A stretch of DNA of 64,000 nucleotides from Candidatus Roseilinea sp. (GCA_026003755.1 BPHV01000003.1:124001-188000), one strand, 5' to 3'; counted from the first letter of the stretch, positions 7,840 to 19,615 are shown. Program-made: numbers and translations. Notes: generated by a model from the sequence alone, not told the origin.

Positions 7840-9672
7840 ATGAAATCCGTCCGGCCGTTCGTCCTCGCGTGCACCCTGACCTTTGCCCTCATTGCATCGC
7901 TCACTGCCAAGCCGCGAACCGCACGCGCCGAAGTGCCGATCCTGGAGACCAACGCGCCGGGTGGAGACTACGGCTTATTCGAGGGCGGCCAGTATGTGTC
8001 GGAGCCATGGTTCATGTGGTTCGTGCTGGGGGAGCTGTCGTCAGCCGACGACGTGGACATGGCCAAATTCGACTACCAGGCCGGCGATCGCTTCAAGGCC
8101 GAGATCTTCATCCCAGGTCACGAGGAGCTGCGCGCGTTTAACCCCCACCTGGCGCTGATCGGCCCCGGCCTGCCGCAACCGCTTGAGCCGCTGCCGTTCG
8201 AGGTTCCGGAGGGCATGGGAGCGATCGTCGCGACCAGCGACGGCACGTTCGACTATTTCGACATCTTCACGCAGATGGTGTATTTCCCGCGCGCCAAGAT
8301 CGAAGTGATCATGCCGCAGACCGGCCGCTACTACGTCGCGGTGTGGGGCGAGCCGGTAGGCATAGCGCGCTACGCCCTCGACATCGGCATCATGGAAAAC
8401 TTCGCCCCGCACGTGCTGGTGCGCTATCCGATCAACTGGTGGGAAGTGCGCGACTACTTGCAGTGGGGGCACTGGCCGGCGCTGCTGATCCCGCCGTTGA
8501 TCGCCGCAGCGCTGATCTGGCTGATGCGCCGACTGACCCGGCGCAGGCCGATCCGCCAATACGAGCAGATTACGTTTGCGATTGCGCTGGTCGGCTTGAC
8601 GATGACGTTCATCCTGCTGGTGGCACAACAGACTACCGGCTACGGCCCACAAACGGCGATCACCTTCTCGATCGCCGGCGTGATTGCGCTGTCGCTGGCC
8701 GGCTCAATCGTGTGGGGCGCATACCTCCTTACGCCGTTACGTGAGCGCTTCAACCTGCGCGAGTTCGCCGGCGATGACCAATTCGTCTGGGTCAACGGCT
8801 ATGCCATCCACTACACCGACGACGGGCCGCACAGCGCACCGTCCGTCGTCTTGATCCACGGCTTTGCCTCGTCGGTCTTCACCTGGCGCAGCATCAAAGC
8901 GGCTTTGCTTGCGGCCGGCTATCGCGTGATCGCTGTGGATCAACTGGGCAGCGGCGCGTCGGCCCGCCCGGCCGAGCCGATCTACACCACGCAGACCCAA
9001 GCCGAGCTGGTCCTGGGCGTGCTCGACGCGCTGGGCATACAGCGGGCGCACTTCGTCGGGCACTCGTTCGGCGGGCGCGTCGCCATGCAAATCGCCATCC
9101 TCGCGCCGGAGCGCGTGCAGTCGTTGGCCGCGCTGGCGCCGGAGGCTTTTGCGACCCGCCGGCCCAGCATCGCCCGCTGGGTGCGCCTGCCCGTCCTCGG
9201 CTACGTGCTGGCCTTCTACTCTACATCGCCCTGGCTGGTGCGGCTGGGGTTGCGTTTCGTCTCGGCCAAGCAACACTGGATCACCGACGCAGTGGTGAAA
9301 GGCTACGCCCGTCCGCTCTACGTGCGCGGCTCGGCGCTGGCACAGGTGTGGCAGGCGCGATCGCCCAAAGATGGCGCCAAGCCGGTGCCGCACAACCTCA
9401 GCGCCATCTCCGCGCCCACCCTGCTGTTGTGGGGCGAGCGCGATCCGGTCTTCCCCGCCGGCGACGGCGCCAGGCTTGTGCGCATCCTGCCCAACGCCCG
9501 TCTGCAGGTGTTCGAGGGCGCCGGCCACATCGTCCACGAAGAATGCCCCGAAACAACCCAGCGCGCCATCCTGGATTTCCTCAAACTCTCGACGAAGACC
9601 CAGGCTGGTCTCAGCTTTCCGGCGCACCCTCACCATCAAATTTCCGAAGCCTCGCAGGCCGCGGATGTCTGA
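7840..9672 (+). CDS. Membrane protein fused to an alpha/beta hydrolase
   Basis: A 610-residue protein. It begins with a signal peptide (cleavage likely after ARA near residue 31), continues with about 190 residues of extracytoplasmic domain, then three membrane helices (about 212-315). A complete alpha/beta hydrolase domain follows. The oxyanion region is VVLIHGFASS. Ser409 lies in GHSFGG, Asp535 in GERDPVF and His563 in GAGHIVHE, giving a full catalytic triad. With a cleaved signal and three further helices the hydrolase should face the cytoplasm. The substrate is unknown; relatives include haloperoxidase/epoxide-hydrolase-type enzymes. Its end overlaps the next gene by 8 bp, so the two are probably co-translated. 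Confidence 0.82.
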   Translation: MKSVRPFVLACTLTFALIASLTAKPRTARAEVPILETNAPGGDYGLFEGGQYVSEPWFMWFVLGELSSADDVDMAKFDYQAGDRFKAEIFIPGHEELRAFNPHLALIGPGLPQPLEPLPFEVPEGMGAIVATSDGTFDYFDIFTQMVYFPRAKIEVIMPQTGRYYVAVWGEPVGIARYALDIGIMENFAPHVLVRYPINWWEVRDYLQWGHWPALLIPPLIAAALIWLMRRLTRRRPIRQYEQITFAIALVGLTMTFILLVAQQTTGYGPQTAITFSIAGVIALSLAGSIVWGAYLLTPLRERFNLREFAGDDQFVWVNGYAIHYTDDGPHSAPSVVLIHGFASSVFTWRSIKAALLAAGYRVIAVDQLGSGASARPAEPIYTTQTQAELVLGVLDALGIQRAHFVGHSFGGRVAMQIAILAPERVQSLAALAPEAFATRRPSIARWVRLPVLGYVLAFYSTSPWLVRLGLRFVSAKQHWITDAVVKGYARPLYVRGSALAQVWQARSPKDGAKPVPHNLSAISAPTLLLWGERDPVFPAGDGARLVRILPNARLQVFEGAGHIVHEECPETTQRAILDFLKLSTKTQAGLSFPAHPHHQISEASQAADV

Positions 9673-10387
9673 CCGAATGCAAGCCAAGAGCAGCGCCTAC
9701 CACGAATTGATTGAGGCGATGTCCCAGCCGGGCTGTCCGATCTGCCGGTTAGTGGACCGCGCCGTGCGGCAGTATGTGGACGTATTCTTCTATGAGAACG
9801 TCACCAACGTCGAGCGGCGCGCGGAGATCCGCCAGGCGCGCGGCTATTGCTCGGTGCATGGCGCGCTGCTGGCCGGCCATGCGCGCATGCTCAGCATCGC
9901 CATCATCCAGCACGATGTGATCAACGATGTGCTGCGCAACGTTGACCGCGCGCTTCCGCAGGCGCATACGCATCGCCGCCCACTGGATCACCTGATCGGC
10001 GTGTCCATGCGTCGAACTGTGCTGCACGCCGTCAAACCGAAGCGCGTGTGCCCATTGTGCCAATACGAGCGCGACCAGGAAGGCATGTTGCTGCACGCCC
10101 TCGCCAACGAAATTCATGACGAAGTGATGCACCAGGCCTTCGCGCGCTCGTCTGGGCTATGCCTGCCCCACCTGCAAACCTTGCTGCAACTGCACGATGT
10201 GGACGCAAATCGCCTGCGCCTGCTCCTGCACGTCGAACGCGACATCCTGAAAGCGCTGAAGGCCGATCTGGAGGAATATCTCGCCAAGAGCAATGGCTCC
10301 TACGGCTACGCCGGCATGGGGAAAGAAGCCAACTCGCCGCTGCGCGCGACCCAGCTCGTCTCCGGCCGTGTGCTCGGACGGCGCTAA
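9665..10387 (+). CDS. DUF6062 family protein with paired zinc-ribbon-like motifs
   Basis: A 240-residue cytoplasmic protein matching the DUF6062 family seen in Chloroflexota and Thermotogota. Two similar Cys/His sets are visible: CPIC near residue 20 followed by GYCSVHG, and CPLC near residue 124 followed by LCLPHL. This suggests an internal duplication of a metal-binding half-domain. The function of the family is not known. The start ATGTCTGACC was chosen because it overlaps the hydrolase end by 8 bp in a typical operon arrangement. Confidence 0.78.
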   Translation: MSDRMQAKSSAYHELIEAMSQPGCPICRLVDRAVRQYVDVFFYENVTNVERRAEIRQARGYCSVHGALLAGHARMLSIAIIQHDVINDVLRNVDRALPQAHTHRRPLDHLIGVSMRRTVLHAVKPKRVCPLCQYERDQEGMLLHALANEIHDEVMHQAFARSSGLCLPHLQTLLQLHDVDANRLRLLLHVERDILKALKADLEEYLAKSNGSYGYAGMGKEANSPLRATQLVSGRVLGRR

Positions 10388-10417
10388 GGCGGAGCGCCAG
10401 CCCATAACACACCTCCG

Positions 10418-11524
10418 ATGCAGCCGGTGATCCACAGCACGCTTTTGTTGGATGGGGAGCGCGAACGTGCCGTTGCGACTCGCGCCGAATCGAGCGCCAG
10501 CTTCGGCGCGGTGTTGCAATCAACCTTTGCCGTCTTCGCGCGCCATCCCTTGTCAATCTTGGCGTGCAGCCTGCTGTGCTTTGCTGGCGCGGGCATTGTC
10601 GGCGCACTCATCTACGCCGCGCTGATGCTGCGCGGCATGGCAGCCCAGAACAGCTATTTCGCGCTGGCCGCGAGCGCGTTTGACTTGCAGATGCAGATTC
10701 AGGCTGCGGTCGGCGCGTTCACCTTTCTCGTCGGTCGCGGCGCGATCACCTGGATCGCGCTGCGCGCGCCGGTGGGCGCGGCGGTCACCTTGCGCGCGGC
10801 TTTCGGCACAGCGCTTCGGCGCTGGCGACCGTTGCTGGCCAGCAGCCTGCTCTACGGCGCGCTGATCACGGTCAGCCTGGTTGGCATCACGTGGATGCTG
10901 CGCGAGGCGCGCCTGGACGTCTCCAACTATCGTTGGGTGCGCCGCGACGCTCGCGCCATCCTGAACATGGCCTTGGTGCGGACAATCGCGCAGTTGCCGC
11001 CCGATCCGGGCTCGCCTTTCACCGAGCTATACGCGGCGACGCGCTTTCACCTCGCTCGTCAAAGTGGCAGTTCGCTAGGCTGGGTGCTCTATCCGCCTGC
11101 GCCAGTTCGGCTGCCCGCCGCGGTGCTGCTGGCGGGATTCGCCGGCGCGTTGCTCGCGTGCGCGACCGAAACGCTGTTGTGCATGCGCACTGCGCGCATC
11201 ATGCATGCGCCACAGCGCAGCGTGCTGGGCTGGCTGGCGCCGACGGTGCGCCTAAGCCTATCCCGCTTCTGGCGCGTCGCCGCGTGGCGGTGGAGCGTCC
11301 GGCTGGCCGTGGTTGGCCTATGCGCGGCCGTCCTGACGCTGCCCATCACCCTGCATCAGGGCGTCGTCGTCCCGCTCATAGTGAGCGAGGTGCGCGCCTA
11401 CTGGCCATATCCGGTTAACATCTCAGCCTACGCCATCGGCGCAGCCCTGGTCGGCGCATTCACCGTCCCATTTGGCCTGATCTTCGAGGCGCAGATGTTC
11501 CTGGCCTTATCGAACGATCGTTAG
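10418..11524 (+). CDS. Polytopic membrane protein of unknown function
   Basis: A 368-residue Ala/Arg-rich protein with about six hydrophobic stretches (for example ILACSLLCFAGAGIVGALIY near residues 47-66 and AVLLAGFAGALLACATETLL near 230-250). The pattern of two blocks of three helices separated by a soluble loop recalls glycerophosphoryl-diester-phosphodiesterase-like membrane domains, but I cannot assign a family. It ends tail to tail with the SH3 lipoprotein gene, the two stop codons sharing bases 11521-11524. Confidence 0.7.
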   Translation: MQPVIHSTLLLDGERERAVATRAESSASFGAVLQSTFAVFARHPLSILACSLLCFAGAGIVGALIYAALMLRGMAAQNSYFALAASAFDLQMQIQAAVGAFTFLVGRGAITWIALRAPVGAAVTLRAAFGTALRRWRPLLASSLLYGALITVSLVGITWMLREARLDVSNYRWVRRDARAILNMALVRTIAQLPPDPGSPFTELYAATRFHLARQSGSSLGWVLYPPAPVRLPAAVLLAGFAGALLACATETLLCMRTARIMHAPQRSVLGWLAPTVRLSLSRFWRVAAWRWSVRLAVVGLCAAVLTLPITLHQGVVVPLIVSEVRAYWPYPVNISAYAIGAALVGAFTVPFGLIFEAQMFLALSNDR

Positions 11525-12555
11525 TTGTCGGCGACAACCCTCAATCCGCCCGGATCGCCCTCGCACCGCAGGGCGGAAGCGATCACCCAGGCGAAGTTGC
11601 CGCGCGCCGTTGTGCCATAGAGCCAAGTGGCATCGGCGTTGCGCCCGGTGGCATTGAAGTTTGCGCCAGGGCGCAGTTGGCCGAGCAATCGGGTGGCGCG
11701 ATCTGGGCCGGCGCGCAGGTTCAACGCTCGATCAATCGCAACGATGCACGCCAGCGTCTCGGCCGGCGGCTCAGTCGCCGCAACGGCAGCGGTTGGGGAC
11801 ACCGTCGTTTCGGGCGTTGGCATCACTGTGGCAGGCGCGTTTGCGTCTGGTGCGGCGGTCGTCGTTAAAGTGATGACTTGCTCAGTCGTCGTTGGGGTGA
11901 GCATATCCGTCGGGGCTACGGTGGGCGGCGCCTCGGTCACGGCCGGCTCAGGCGTCTGCGTCGCAAGCGGGGTGGGCGTCTCCGTCACCGCAGCGGCGAC
12001 GGCCACCGGCGTCGGTATGGCTGTTTTTGCGTCCGCCATCAACGCGGGCGGCGTGACCGTTGGGCGAGGGGTGAGCAAAACGTCCGGCTCGGTAGGCCGC
12101 AAGTCCTCGAACGGCGCGCTGCAGCCCAGCACGCCGGACGGGATCCAGCCAAAGGCGATCTCTCGGTTCCAGATGAGGATCCACTGCCCGTTTGCCGTCC
12201 GACCGTAGGCGGTGACGATATCACTCGGCCGCAGCGGGGCAGTGACCCGGGCGGCGTCCTCCGGCTCTTGGCGCATGGGCGATTCGGCGCGCACGATGCA
12301 GCGCGCAAAGACCATCGGCGGCAACGGCGTCGCGGTGGGTGCAGTTGGGGTCGGTGAAGCCGATTCAATTGGCGAGGAGATCGTCGAAGACGCTGCAGCG
12401 CGTGGCAGGGGCGCCGTCGTGTGCGTGGCGACTGCGGTGAGAATCCGGCTGGTCGCTTCACGCGATAGATTGGGGCCGCCGCCCGATGCGCACGCAGCGA
12501 GAGTCAGCGACGTCAGACAGATCAGCCCAGTGAGATGGGCGAGCCGTGTGGGCAT
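11521..12555 (-). CDS. Lipoprotein with two SH3-like domains
   Basis: A secreted lipoprotein of 344 residues. The chosen ATG at 12555 has GGAAG 7 nt upstream and leads directly into a lipoprotein signal ending LTLAAC, with Cys22 as the lipidation site. Two bacterial SH3 domains are visible: one around FARCIVRAESPMRQEP...FGWIPSGVLGC and one at the C-terminus around LNLRAGPDRATRLLGQLRPG. They are separated by a long Thr/Pro/Ala-rich linker. Such domains usually bind cell-wall peptides, so the protein is probably envelope-associated. Each SH3 domain carries a pair of cysteines that could form a disulphide. Confidence 0.8.
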   Translation of the reverse strand: MPTRLAHLTGLICLTSLTLAACASGGGPNLSREATSRILTAVATHTTAPLPRAAASSTISSPIESASPTPTAPTATPLPPMVFARCIVRAESPMRQEPEDAARVTAPLRPSDIVTAYGRTANGQWILIWNREIAFGWIPSGVLGCSAPFEDLRPTEPDVLLTPRPTVTPPALMADAKTAIPTPVAVAAAVTETPTPLATQTPEPAVTEAPPTVAPTDMLTPTTTEQVITLTTTAAPDANAPATVMPTPETTVSPTAAVAATEPPAETLACIVAIDRALNLRAGPDRATRLLGQLRPGANFNATGRNADATWLYGTTARGNFAWVIASALRCEGDPGGLRVVADN

Positions 12556-12701
12556 ATCGTGCTTCCAATGGTTGGACATCCAGCCCATTGTAAGGCGTGT
12601 CCTACGCTGCGCAACCACCGGCGCACAAATGAATCGCTAGCGGCGCTCCAACGTCGCTCTGACATGCAGATTTATGATGCACAACGAGATTGCAATTCCT
12701 G

Positions 12702-12725
12702 CAGCGAGCGCGATAGCGTTCGCTG
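12702..12725 (+). promoter_or_regulatory. Hairpin in the clpB leader
   Basis: CAGCGAGCGC (12702-12711) and GCGTTCGCTG (12716-12725) form a 10-bp stem with one G-U pair and a GATA loop. It ends 11 nt before the AGAAAGG ribosome-binding site of clpB. No CIRCE element (TTAGCACTC-type) is present. The hairpin could act on clpB translation, but this is only a structural observation. Confidence 0.35.
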
Positions 12726-12748
12726 TTGAATTAGAAGAGAAAGGCACC

Positions 12749-15328
<2,580 letters not shown>

Positions 15329-15333
15329 CGACA

Positions 15334-15386
15334 ACCGCGAAGGCGCATGGGCAACCAATCGCACCTGGCGCCCACGCTTTCGCGGT
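15334..15386 (+). terminator. Long stem-loop after clpB
   Basis: ACCGCGAAGGCG...TGGGC pairs with GCCCA...CGCTTTCGCGGT (17 pairs, one G-U, a 2-nt bulge), starting 5 bp after the clpB stop. No T-run follows, so it may be a processing or weak termination structure rather than a classic intrinsic terminator. Confidence 0.4.
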
Positions 15387-15463
15387 CGGTTGAAATGGCC
15401 GGAGGGTGCTTCGGCAGAGTCCCACATTGCAGCGGGGATGTGTTAAAATGCTGCACGTCACGC

Positions 15464-15536
15464 GGTGCCTATAGCTCAATGGCAGAGCGCCTGACTGTGG
15501 CTCAGGAGGTTGAGGGTTCGAGACCGTCTAGGCACC
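15464..15536 (+). tRNA. tRNA-His (GTG)
   Basis: A cloverleaf can be drawn. The acceptor stem is GTGCCTA (15465-15471) with TAGGCAC (15529-15535). An extra G at 15464 faces C at 15536, the G-1:C73 pair specific to tRNA-His. The D-arm is GCTC/GAGC. The anticodon loop CTGTGGC has GTG in the centre, and the T-arm contains GGTTCGAGACC. CCA is not encoded. A TAAAAT about 15 bp upstream is a possible -10 element. Confidence 0.96.
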
Positions 15537-15542
15537 TCGCAA

Positions 15543-15586
15543 GAGCGCCTGTCCTCTCCGGTATTTTGCCGGAAAGGCAGGCGCTC
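15543..15586 (+). terminator. Terminator-like hairpin after tRNA-His
   Basis: GAGCGCCTG (15543-15551) pairs perfectly with CAGGCGCTC (15578-15586), with an inner TCCGG/CCGGA stem. It follows the tRNA by 6 bp. There is no clear T-tract, so termination is inferred from position and stem strength only. Confidence 0.45.
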
Positions 15587-15719
15587 GTCGTTCTGAGCGC
15601 CGCGAAAGGCGGGGCAAAGTCTTCCGGCTATGCTCGCCTGTGACTCAAGCGGGTGTAGCGTAGCGCGTCTGCCGATTGTCCCGCTCAATGGTGCGTTTAG
15701 GCGCTTAGATTGCTCAATT

Positions 15720-15905
15720 TAAGTTGACCGTTTTGTCCTTCCAATGCTGACCGAACAAGCCGTCCAGACGCGCATGCGAGGCCAAATCAGCCCGCGCCTG
15801 GCGTTCAGACTGAAGGTGCGCCGAATCGGCGGGATGATGTCACGCGGGCCAACCGTCTTGCTGTCGAACAGAAACAAGGACATGCCTAGCGATGAGCGTT
15901 GTAAA
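15720..15905 (-). pseudogene. Fragment of an IS5-like transposase
   Basis: The minus strand matches the C-terminal coding part of the IS5-like elements at 18555-19487 and 32415-33248 (shared tracts such as CTGACCGAACAAGCCGTCC). A short terminal piece of the same element (ACAAGGACATGCC...) follows, but in the wrong order relative to the intact copies. The fragment is cut at its right side by the ISKra4-like element starting at 15906, so the IS5 copy was older. No function expected. Confidence 0.7.
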
Positions 15906-17329
15906 GGGTGTAGCGCAGATTTGTGACAGTCACCGCCGGCGGCACTGACGGATTGCGGCGTCTAGCCGATTGCTGTGCAGTTCACACCAGGCGGCGAGCA
16001 TGGCCGCAGCATGCCGCCGTTCCCAGCCCCGACACAAACGTCGCCGTATCACCGTCTTGCAGCCGCTCTCCACCACACCGCTGCCAATCGGCAGCCCTTG
16101 CGCGCGGAACTCTGCATAACGCATCCGCTCCGCATTGTTGGCAAAGTAGCCCGCCAGCTCCGCTGCCTCAGCCTGAGGCAGCCCGCGCACCGCTTCCGCA
16201 ACGGCCTGCGCTCCGCCGGCCCACAGCGCGTCCAGTTGTCTCTCCGCCCAGGCCTTCGCCGTATCCGGCTGCTGAGGCCAGGCCCGTTGTGCACATGCTG
16301 AGCCGCATGCGCCCAGTCCACAATCTGGATGGCGTCGGGGAAGTTGGCGCGTGTGATGCGCTCAATCCAAGCCGCCCCGTCGTTGACCGATGTCACACGC
16401 GCGCAGTCCGGCAATCCCCGTCGCAGTCCCTCGACATACTGCCGGCGCGCCATGTCGTCTGCATCCCCCAGCGTCGCCTGATAACTGTGCCGTTCGAGCT
16501 TGACGACCGCTTTCTGCGCCGCATGACGGGCGCTTACCTGCTCGGTCTGCTGTCGGCCCACCCTGACCTGCGAGATGGCCGTCACTTTGACTTCCTTCCA
16601 CCCTTCGCCCCGAATGCGGATGAATACCCCATCGGTCGAGACATTGCCCTGTTCCTTGACCGGATCAATCCGGCATGGCGTCATCTCAGGCTCCTCCCCG
16701 CTTGCCGGCGCAATGGCATGGGCCTACGCCACTTCGGCCTCGCGCATGGCGTCAATCTTCGCTCCCTCGCCTTCACTGATGCGCCGCACGCTGTCCCCCG
16801 ATATCTGCCAGCCGGTGAGCACCTGATACGCCTGCGCCGCGCGGTCAAACGACGGCGCTTACTGCAACGCCGCTCGTGCTGCGCCTTCACTCCACCGGTC
16901 CGCTCTCAGGCGCAGCACGTGATCCAGGGGGAAAAGCCGTCTGGCCGCACCCGTTCGGACAGACGTAGTAGCTACGCTCGATCCGGCTTGGTCCTTCCAA
17001 GCCGTTGACCTGCTTGCCGCGCCGGCCTTTCAGCCGCATCGGCTTGCCACAGCTCGGACAGAGCGGCTGGGTGATGTCTGCGCGGTGCGGGCGTTGATTG
17101 ATCAGAATCTCCAATCCACGACCCATCAGCACCTGTCGCAGGGCTTCGATCTCAGCAAACGTGGCGTCCGGATGCTGGTCATACCATGTCTCTAATTCTT
17201 CATAGGCCTGGGCGGCCAGGGCCAGGAACTGTTCGCGCCGCTGCGCGTGGCTGGATACGGTTGATGGCTTCATGTCCCCTATTTTGCTCCCGCTGCAGAA
17301 AAAGTCGCCCACAAATCTGCGCTACACCC
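15906..17329 (-). mobile_element. ISKra4-like insertion sequence, copy 1 (decayed)
   Basis: About 1.42 kb, bounded by perfect 20-bp terminal inverted repeats: GGGTGTAGCGCAGATTTGTG at 15906-15925 and its complement at 17310-17329. It carries a broken transposase on the minus strand. No target duplication is evident. It sits inside an IS5-like remnant on the left and ends 6 bp before the first copy of the 1.2 kb duplication on the right. Confidence 0.85.
15930..17273 (-). pseudogene. ISKra4-like transposase, frameshifted
   Basis: The coding sequence starts at the ATG at 17273 (MKPSTVSSHAQRREQF). It contains a zinc-ribbon segment (CPSCGKPMRLKG, later YYVCPNGCG) and then reaches a C5 tract at 16927-16931 after which the conserved frame continues one base away (FPLDHVL...RADRWSEGA). 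Further downstream blocks, DGVFIRIRGEGWKEVKVT, DGAAWIERIT, VDWAHAAQH and LPIGSGVVESGCK, are in at least two other frames. These blocks are characteristic of the ISKra4 family. Several frame changes make it a pseudogene, though the first may be a family-style slippage site. Confidence 0.82.
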
Positions 17330-17485
17330 GCGACCTGGAGATATATAATCTTGACGAATAGAGCATCTCTCGAATTTGCTCAGGTATCGCTCTGAGAAGC
17401 GATCCCTGAATGCGCAGAGCGGAACATAGCCGCGCCGTGTAACGGCTGGGAATCTACTCAAGGCGAAGTTGCAATCTGAACGCCG

Positions 17486-17501
17486 ACTTCTTGAAAGAAG
17501 T
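17486..17501. promoter_or_regulatory. Palindromic operator candidate in the duplicated leader, copy 1
   Basis: ACTTCTTGAAAGAAGT has 7-bp perfect arms around a GA centre. It is flanked by two copies of GTTGCAAT 35 bp apart. The same element occurs at 25133-25148. Position about 200 bp upstream of the aldolase start fits a repressor or activator site for sugar catabolism, but no regulator gene is present nearby. Confidence 0.35.
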
Positions 17502-17702
17502 GCGTTGCAATGCTTCAGTCAACACGGTGTATTTGAGAATATCTCGAGCGATGACCCGCATGTAAGGCGAATTGATCCAACAATCCAACAATGTCGAGTC
17601 ATGCTCAAAGCACAATCGTAGCTGTATTCCCTCTCTTCGACTCGTGGATCAGACTTTATCGTCGTTTAGTAGCTGAGTTGTGGGCGTGGCATGGGAGAGC
17701 CT

Positions 17703-18489
17703 ATGTCGGTTTTGGCTAAAGACGGCAAAGCGTTGATCGTTGCAATGGATCATGGGCGCACACACGGCGTCATTGAAGGCCTCGAGGACCCCGGCAGAGT
17801 TATTGAGGCAGTTGTTTATGCGGGTGCCGATGGCATCATGGCTTCATTCGGCGTCGTGAAGCGTTATCACTCCCTGATCGCCGGTCATTTGCCGGTTATT
17901 CTGCGCCTCGATGGCGGCCCAAGTGTTTATAGGCAAGACTGGTTGGCCTACACAGAGTGGGATTTACTACATGTCGGTAGAAGACGCAGTGCGGCTCGGT
18001 GCGCAAGCAGTGGTGGTCATGGCTTTCATAGGCATTCCCGTTGAGCTCCAGACTTTTCGCATCATTGCCAAAGTAGCACGAGAATGCGCGCAGGCCGGGT
18101 TAACACTCATGGTTGAGGCACTGCCGTGTCCCAGTGAACGCATTCCGGATGCAAAGGACGCTCGTGCAATGGCGTCTGCAGCACGATTAGCCTTCGAGCA
18201 TGGTGCTGATCTCGTTAAGACCTACTACACCGGATCGCCTGAGAGCTTTAGGCTCGTGTCACAGACCTGTCCTGTGCCCGTGCTCATTGCCGGCGGTCCG
18301 AAGATGGAGACGCTGTCGGAGACCCTGCAGGTCGCATACGGCGCTCTAGAAGGTGGCGCGGCCGGCGTCGTCTTCGGACGAAATGTCTGGCAGAGTGGTG
18401 ATGCCGTGGGCGTGGTGCGTGCATTGCGTTGCCTCATCCATGAAGGTGTGTCTGTAGAGGCGGCAATCCACACACTACAGCCGGCATGA
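17703..18489 (+). pseudogene. DeoC/FbaB/LsrF-family class I aldolase, copy 1 (frameshifted)
   Basis: Would encode a 261-residue TIM-barrel aldolase (family of archaeal-type fructose-bisphosphate aldolase and LsrF). The start at 17703 has GGGAGAG 5 nt upstream. Visible blocks: [39 protein letters not shown], then after a frame change [13 protein letters not shown], and the Schiff-base lysine in [16 protein letters not shown]. Relative to copy 2, a single extra G at 17973 breaks the frame. The first half is intact up to that point. It lies within the 1.2 kb duplication; the sugar operon follows copy 2, not copy 1. Confidence 0.85.
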
Positions 18490-18554
18490 GAAACAGGTTG
18501 CCTAGAGGAGGTGGTATGTAGCTGACTTTAGAGTTTGCGTCTTAGAGTTCTGAC

Positions 18555-19487
18555 TGCTCAGTTGAAAACCTCGCATAATGCGAAGCGATGAATGCCAAAA
18601 CCAAAGCTGGACAGATGCGTGAGCGTCGGCATGTGAAAGCGGCGCGGATCATCTACGCCCAGGCGCAGGCGGCGTTCCCGCGCTACAGCCATCGGTTCAG
18701 CCCGAAGAAGTTCACCCTGCCGCAGTTGGCGACGTGCGTGCTGCTGAGCTTCTACTTCAAGATGAGCTACCGCGACTTTGAAGAGTTGCTGTTGATGAGC
18801 CAGGAACTCCGCGACGCCTTGGAGCTAACCGCCGTGCCGGACTACAGCACGCTCAACCGGATGTATCACCGCTTTCGAGCCAGTCACTTGGACAAGATGA
18901 ACGAGGCGCTGCTGAGGGCACTGGATAACGGCGGTTTGGTTCAGGAAGACGCGATCACACTCGACTCGACCGGGTTTCGCCCGACGAATGCCAGCGCCTA
19001 CTTTCAGACCCGCCGCGGCAAGCGGTTCAAACGCCGGTTGAAAGGCGCGTATGCCGTCGGTGTCAGCAGCCAGATGAGGTGCATGGCGTCGGGCCGAGCA
19101 ACGACGCGCCGCACTTGTCCACGCTCAAGCGGCGCGCAGGGCGGTATGGCAAACGTGAGAAAAGCGGTCATCCAGTTTGGGTGGCACTGGCCGACAGCGG
19201 CTTTGACAGTGCCGCCATCGGCCCACGTGACATCATCCCACCGATTCGGCGCGGTGGTAGTCTGAACGCCAGGCGCGGGCTGAGTTGGTGTCGCATGCGC
19301 GTCTGGACGGCTTGTTCGGTCAGCGTTGGAAGAACGAAACGGTCAACTCGGTCATCAAACGCAAATTTGGTGATGCGGTTCGCTCGGTGAAGCCGGCCTG
19401 CCAAAACCGTGAAAGCCGTGTCAAGTCTGTCGTTTACAACGCTCATCGCTGAGCATGTACTTGTGTCTGAAGGTTTTCAACTGAGCA
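18555..19487 (+). mobile_element. IS5-like insertion sequence
   Basis: 933 bp bounded by perfect 17-bp inverted repeats, TGCTCAGTTGAAAACCT at 18555-18571 and its complement at 19471-19487. It abuts the right edge of repeat copy 1 exactly. Related copies are the decayed element at 32415-33248 and the fragment at 15720-15905. No target duplication is obvious. Confidence 0.88.
18588..19452 (+). pseudogene. IS5-family transposase, frameshifted
   Basis: The N-terminal 165 residues (from MNAKTKAGQMRERRHVKAA) read as an IS5-type DDE transposase with FTLPQLATCVLLSFYFKMSYRD and the first catalytic Asp region DAITLDSTGF. Near 19075 the conserved frame jumps (to MHGVGPSNDAPHLSTLKRR, then ALADSGFDS, the second Asp) and near 19262 it changes again before FGQRWKNETVNSVIKRKFGDAV (the Glu region, split). 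The stop is at 19450-19452. Two frame changes make it inactive as sequenced. Confidence 0.82.
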
Positions 19488-19507
19488 AGTTAAAGTATTA
19501 AAATGCC

Positions 19508-19587
19508 GCCTAACAAGCGTTTCCAGCCGACCCGCTCCGCTTCGCTGCGCTCCGCTACGCGGGCGGCTGAAACGCAAACCGTTAGCC
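19508..19587 (+). other. attC-like integron recombination site 1
   Basis: Starts GCCTAAC (matches RYYYAAC) and ends GTTAGCC (one mismatch to GTTRRRY). Between them GCGTTTC-C-AGCCG-A-CCCGC pairs with GCGGG-CGGCT-GAAACGC, leaving an unpaired C and an unpaired A on one arm only. Such extrahelical bases are the hallmark of attC hairpins. The loop is a GC-rich variable tract. It lies upstream of the ABC exporter genes. Confidence 0.75.
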
Positions 19588-19615
19588 CGCCAGTCCTGCG
19601 CTAAAAGGAGTCATC

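Larger units (their letters stand above)
17336..18554. repeat. 1.2 kb direct repeat, copy 1
   Basis: Nearly identical to 24979-26201 in the same orientation (offset 7647 bp over the gene). The repeat contains a 360-bp leader and an aldolase gene. Differences seen: two 2-bp indels in the leader, scattered substitutions, and one extra base in each copy at different places. Right edges are ...GTTCTGAC in both copies. The leader has no convincing gene: the minus-strand frames differ between the copies because of the 2-bp indels. Confidence 0.93.

Noticed and set aside
12590-12748. CIRCE or HrcA operator upstream of clpB
   Set aside because: Searched by eye for TTAGCACTC-N9-GAGTGCTAA; no match. 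Only the local hairpin is present.
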